DNA of 64,000 bases, taken from Hydractinia symbiolongicarpus (lineage: Eukaryota; Cnidaria; Hydrozoa; Anthoathecata; Hydractiniidae). A program made the translations under genes and the position numbers. Positions 61,608-64,000 of this stretch are shown here, in pieces (the stretch's first letter is position 1; each line of letters starts with the position of its first letter). The DNA lies in the NCBI RefSeq assembly GCF_029227915.1, contig NC_079883.1, positions 26,040,001 to 26,104,000 of the forward strand, read 5' to 3'. The notes under the pieces were generated by a model that saw nothing but the letters and a program-made list of their open reading frames with translations, was not told the origin of the DNA and searched no databases.

Positions 61608-63222
61608 TTACCATATTTCCGTCTCTCTAGATAACCTCTTAGGTTCTTTGCTTGTATTATTTTTACGTCTACCACTTGGTGTATGCACTTTTTGTTCACT
61701 TGTTTCAGAAGTCCCAGCCCGACTACTGGATCCAGCAAAGGACTGTAAATTTTCAAGTTCATTTTCACATAATGGTGACGTTTCATGTACAACGTTATTT
61801 CGGTTACTGGTTGGATCTTCAGTACCGTTTGTAGTCCCTGATGTACTTGAAGATATTGTTCTCGTCAGAAGTTCTGTATTAAAATTACCCTGTATATTTT
61901 GAAAGTTCAGTGAACCAGCAGAATCATGTTGGTTATTCGCAGGTGAATTCGTGCTCGCTTCAGTATGGTTTGAAAACTTTTCTGTTGCTAAATCTAACCG
62001 ACAAGTAGGACATGTTGATTTCTAGAAAAAAAATTTGAGTTTTTGTTTACGCATAGGCCTTCTATTACAAAAAAACCCGCCAAATATCACAGAAGTATAG
62101 ATGAATGCTGTTGTTAACATTTTTAGCGGTAAGCTCTTTCGGCTTTGGCATTTGCGTGGCAGGAAAAAAAATAGGGGCGCTAAAAAGCAAAGTTATTATC
62201 AGGTTATTTTTAAGACTTTAAATGAATTCAAATAAATAAGAAGGCATCAATCTACACTCGATAATTTATAACCTCAATGATGTTTCTGTGAGAAGAAATC
62301 CACAGGAATAGACCTCCCTTCACCAAATCCTAGCATCTTTTTTCCTGCCACGCAAATGCCAAAGAGCTTACCGCTGAAAAGTAAACAAATGAGGTAACAC
62401 TGGAATTTATCTATATTAACAGGAAACTACATCTACGACTTACAATTTTAAGCCAGTTTAAGATACATGCGTTATGATAAAAATGAGTGCAAGGTAATTG
62501 TAGAAGCTGTTCGTTTAAAACGTATTCACCAAAACAAATGCAACACGATAAACTGGAAGCTAAAACATGAGAAAACAACAAATATTTTTCAAATTCAACA
62601 AAATAAAAAAGAGATTCATGCTGGAGGGTAAACTTTCTTCCAATACGTTAAAAAAAACCTTAGATCATTTTCACCCTAGATTTGTTTACTTTTCACCAGT
62701 CAAAACGAAAAAGACAAAAAAAAAATTTTTATCGTGGATTTCAATGGATGTGCCGTCACTTATTTCATCAAAAAAGTCAAAAATAACATTGGTCACAAAT
62801 AGTAAAAATAGATTGGCACATGGAATGATTTATTGGAATAATTTAGGCAAATATTATAACGATTGAAGTTTGTTACACACCGTAACACACCACACTTTTT
62901 AGATGATTAAAAATATTGACACAAATCCCTACCAACTTGTGCGATAGTGACTTTTACAGATGGTAATGATTCCAAGATATGTTGTGGTGTAGGAGAGTCT
63001 TTCTCCTCCTCTTCTTGTAGACTGTCCATTATTCTATCATATAACATCTAAAAACAAATGTGCGTATATTCAGTTTAAGGATTTCCACAACATTCTTTGG
63101 CCGACATTATAAAATGATTTTACTAGTAAACACATGGAGTTAGTGAGAAACCAGACCTGTAGAGAAACACCAAAAAATGATGGTGCAGAATTACTAAACA
63201 TCTCAAAATGATGACTCAGCAT
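61608..63222 (-). CDS. RNF126: RING-H2 E3 ubiquitin ligase, RNF115/RNF126-like, 3' end (5' part outside window)
   Basis: Four minus-strand exons, 63222-63157, 63047-62933, 62559-62444 and 62021-61608, splice in phase (donors GTCTGG, GTAGGG, GTAAGT). They encode: LSHHFEMFSNSAPSFFG; then a short acidic stretch and ILESLPSVKVTIAQV (the LP-x-V-x-V-T lead-in seen before the RING in RNF115/126); then the RING-H2 split between two exons, CCICFGEYVLNEQLLQLPCT / HFYHNACILNWLKI / KSTCPTCRLDL, with ligands C-x2-C, C-x-H-x2-H-x2-C and C-x2-C; then a Ser/Thr/Asn-rich tail of ~125 residues to TAA. RING-H2 domains recruit E2-ubiquitin. The N-terminal zinc finger expected for this family would lie beyond base 64000, so the family name is provisional. 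Confidence 0.75.
62125..62375. mobile_element. MITE in the last intron of the RING gene
   Basis: AGCGGTAAGCTCTTT plus GGCATTTGCGTGGCAGGAAA on the left; the right end is the reverse complement of the same, without a 7-base insert (CGGCTTT). About 250 bp, no ORF. Confidence 0.65.
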
Positions 63223-64000
63223 CTAAAATAAAATGATAAAATAATTATCAACTTTTTGAGCTCAGAAAGTTGTAATTTAGTGATTCCAGGTCTGCTTAAT
63301 CTTTTTTTTTAAGTTGAAGTTAAAATGACCCTAACAGCAACTCTCAATTTCCTTTCTTTCTCCAATATAGTGTTAACAGTAAAGTATATTGAACATACCA
63401 ATTAAATAGATAGTTCCTATGAAAACCTTACCAAACAATCATTTAAGCTTTAAGGCTAAAATACTCAATTCTTTTAAAAGAAAGGTTTTAAACCTGAGAT
63501 TAAAACTTATAGATTCCAAAGTGCATGTTTACCACTTTTTTTTATAAGCAAACCCATTTTTGGGGTAAGGCCTCAGGTTTTTTAGGGTAGAGGGCCTTTT
63601 GGGGCCTCAAGATTCTTGTCTGGTTGCTTAGCGCCTTTTTCTTTTTCGACACATTGACTTTGCCTGATCTTTCGATTTTTTTTTAAAAAAAGGATGTTTC
63701 AAAAAGTCATCTTTTTTTGCCATTTACGCTATTCTTTCTTTTACACAATACCACTAAAAATTCCCTTTAAAGGGGTCATATATTTTAGCCTGAGGTAGAG
63801 TTTTAGAGGGTGAAACAAAAATTTAACTTTAATCTCTGATCTAGTCTTTAAAAATGTTTACATGATTTCGGCTGAAATAAAACTTATGTCAGTTTTGATT
63901 TCATTTTAATCTACAAGAACAAAATCAAATTTCATTTCGCTTTCAAAATATTCATGTAAACACGATTTACCCATATAAAACTATGAATGCTATACCAGGA
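63223..64000. other. Probable intron of the RING gene
   Basis: AT-rich sequence upstream of the first visible exon. No further exon could be recognised up to the window edge. Confidence 0.4.

Noticed and set aside
61564-61902. 112-codon plus-strand ORF with hydrophobic segments
   Set aside because: It is the complement of the last exon of the RING-H2 gene.

Overview
The window is animal nuclear DNA: AT-rich, with GT-AG introns of 70 bp to several kb, spliced metazoan genes and a dense load of old transposable elements. Gene content (an E-protein bHLH factor, a two-pore K+ channel, an intronless class A GPCR) together with Penelope, PHD-bearing LINE, MULE-, Kolobok- and Harbinger-like elements suggests a cnidarian, perhaps a medusozoan. 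That placement is inference; no ribosomal or mitochondrial marker is present.

Layout. 1-10.27 kb: transposon mosaic around one small gene on the minus strand, GLRX5 (2469-2984). 10.27-37.69 kb: a complete 32-exon HEATR5 gene on the plus strand. All 32 exons join in phase to a 2020-residue protein. Two unrelated genes lie inside its introns on the opposite strand: a single-exon GPCR in intron 21 and a two-exon K2P potassium channel in intron 24. 37.7-44.6 kb: mostly intergenic, with a Penelope fragment, a nest of inverted-repeat elements and several exon-like pieces I cannot name. 45.49-58.41 kb: a complete 20-exon E-protein (TCF4/TCF12/daughterless family) of 637 residues, plus an internal alternative first exon at 54997-55041. 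58.4-61.6 kb: 3' UTR and repeats. 61.6-63.2 kb: the last four exons of a RING-H2 ubiquitin ligase (RNF115/RNF126-like) on the minus strand, whose 5' part lies beyond the window.

The genes do not form a pathway: GLRX5 serves mitochondrial Fe-S assembly, HEATR5 serves AP-1/endosome traffic, the GPCR and K2P act at the cell surface, and the E-protein is a nuclear dimer partner. The most distinctive structure is the layering of mobile elements. A MULE-like element sits in a repeat whose empty site lies 2 kb away in this window. One inverted-repeat family occurs twice, once as guest and once as host of another element. A LINE has split an ORF inside a Kolobok-like element with a clear target duplication. 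A Penelope copy has an inverted 5' half, and a 53-bp Penelope tail carries a 12-bp target duplication.
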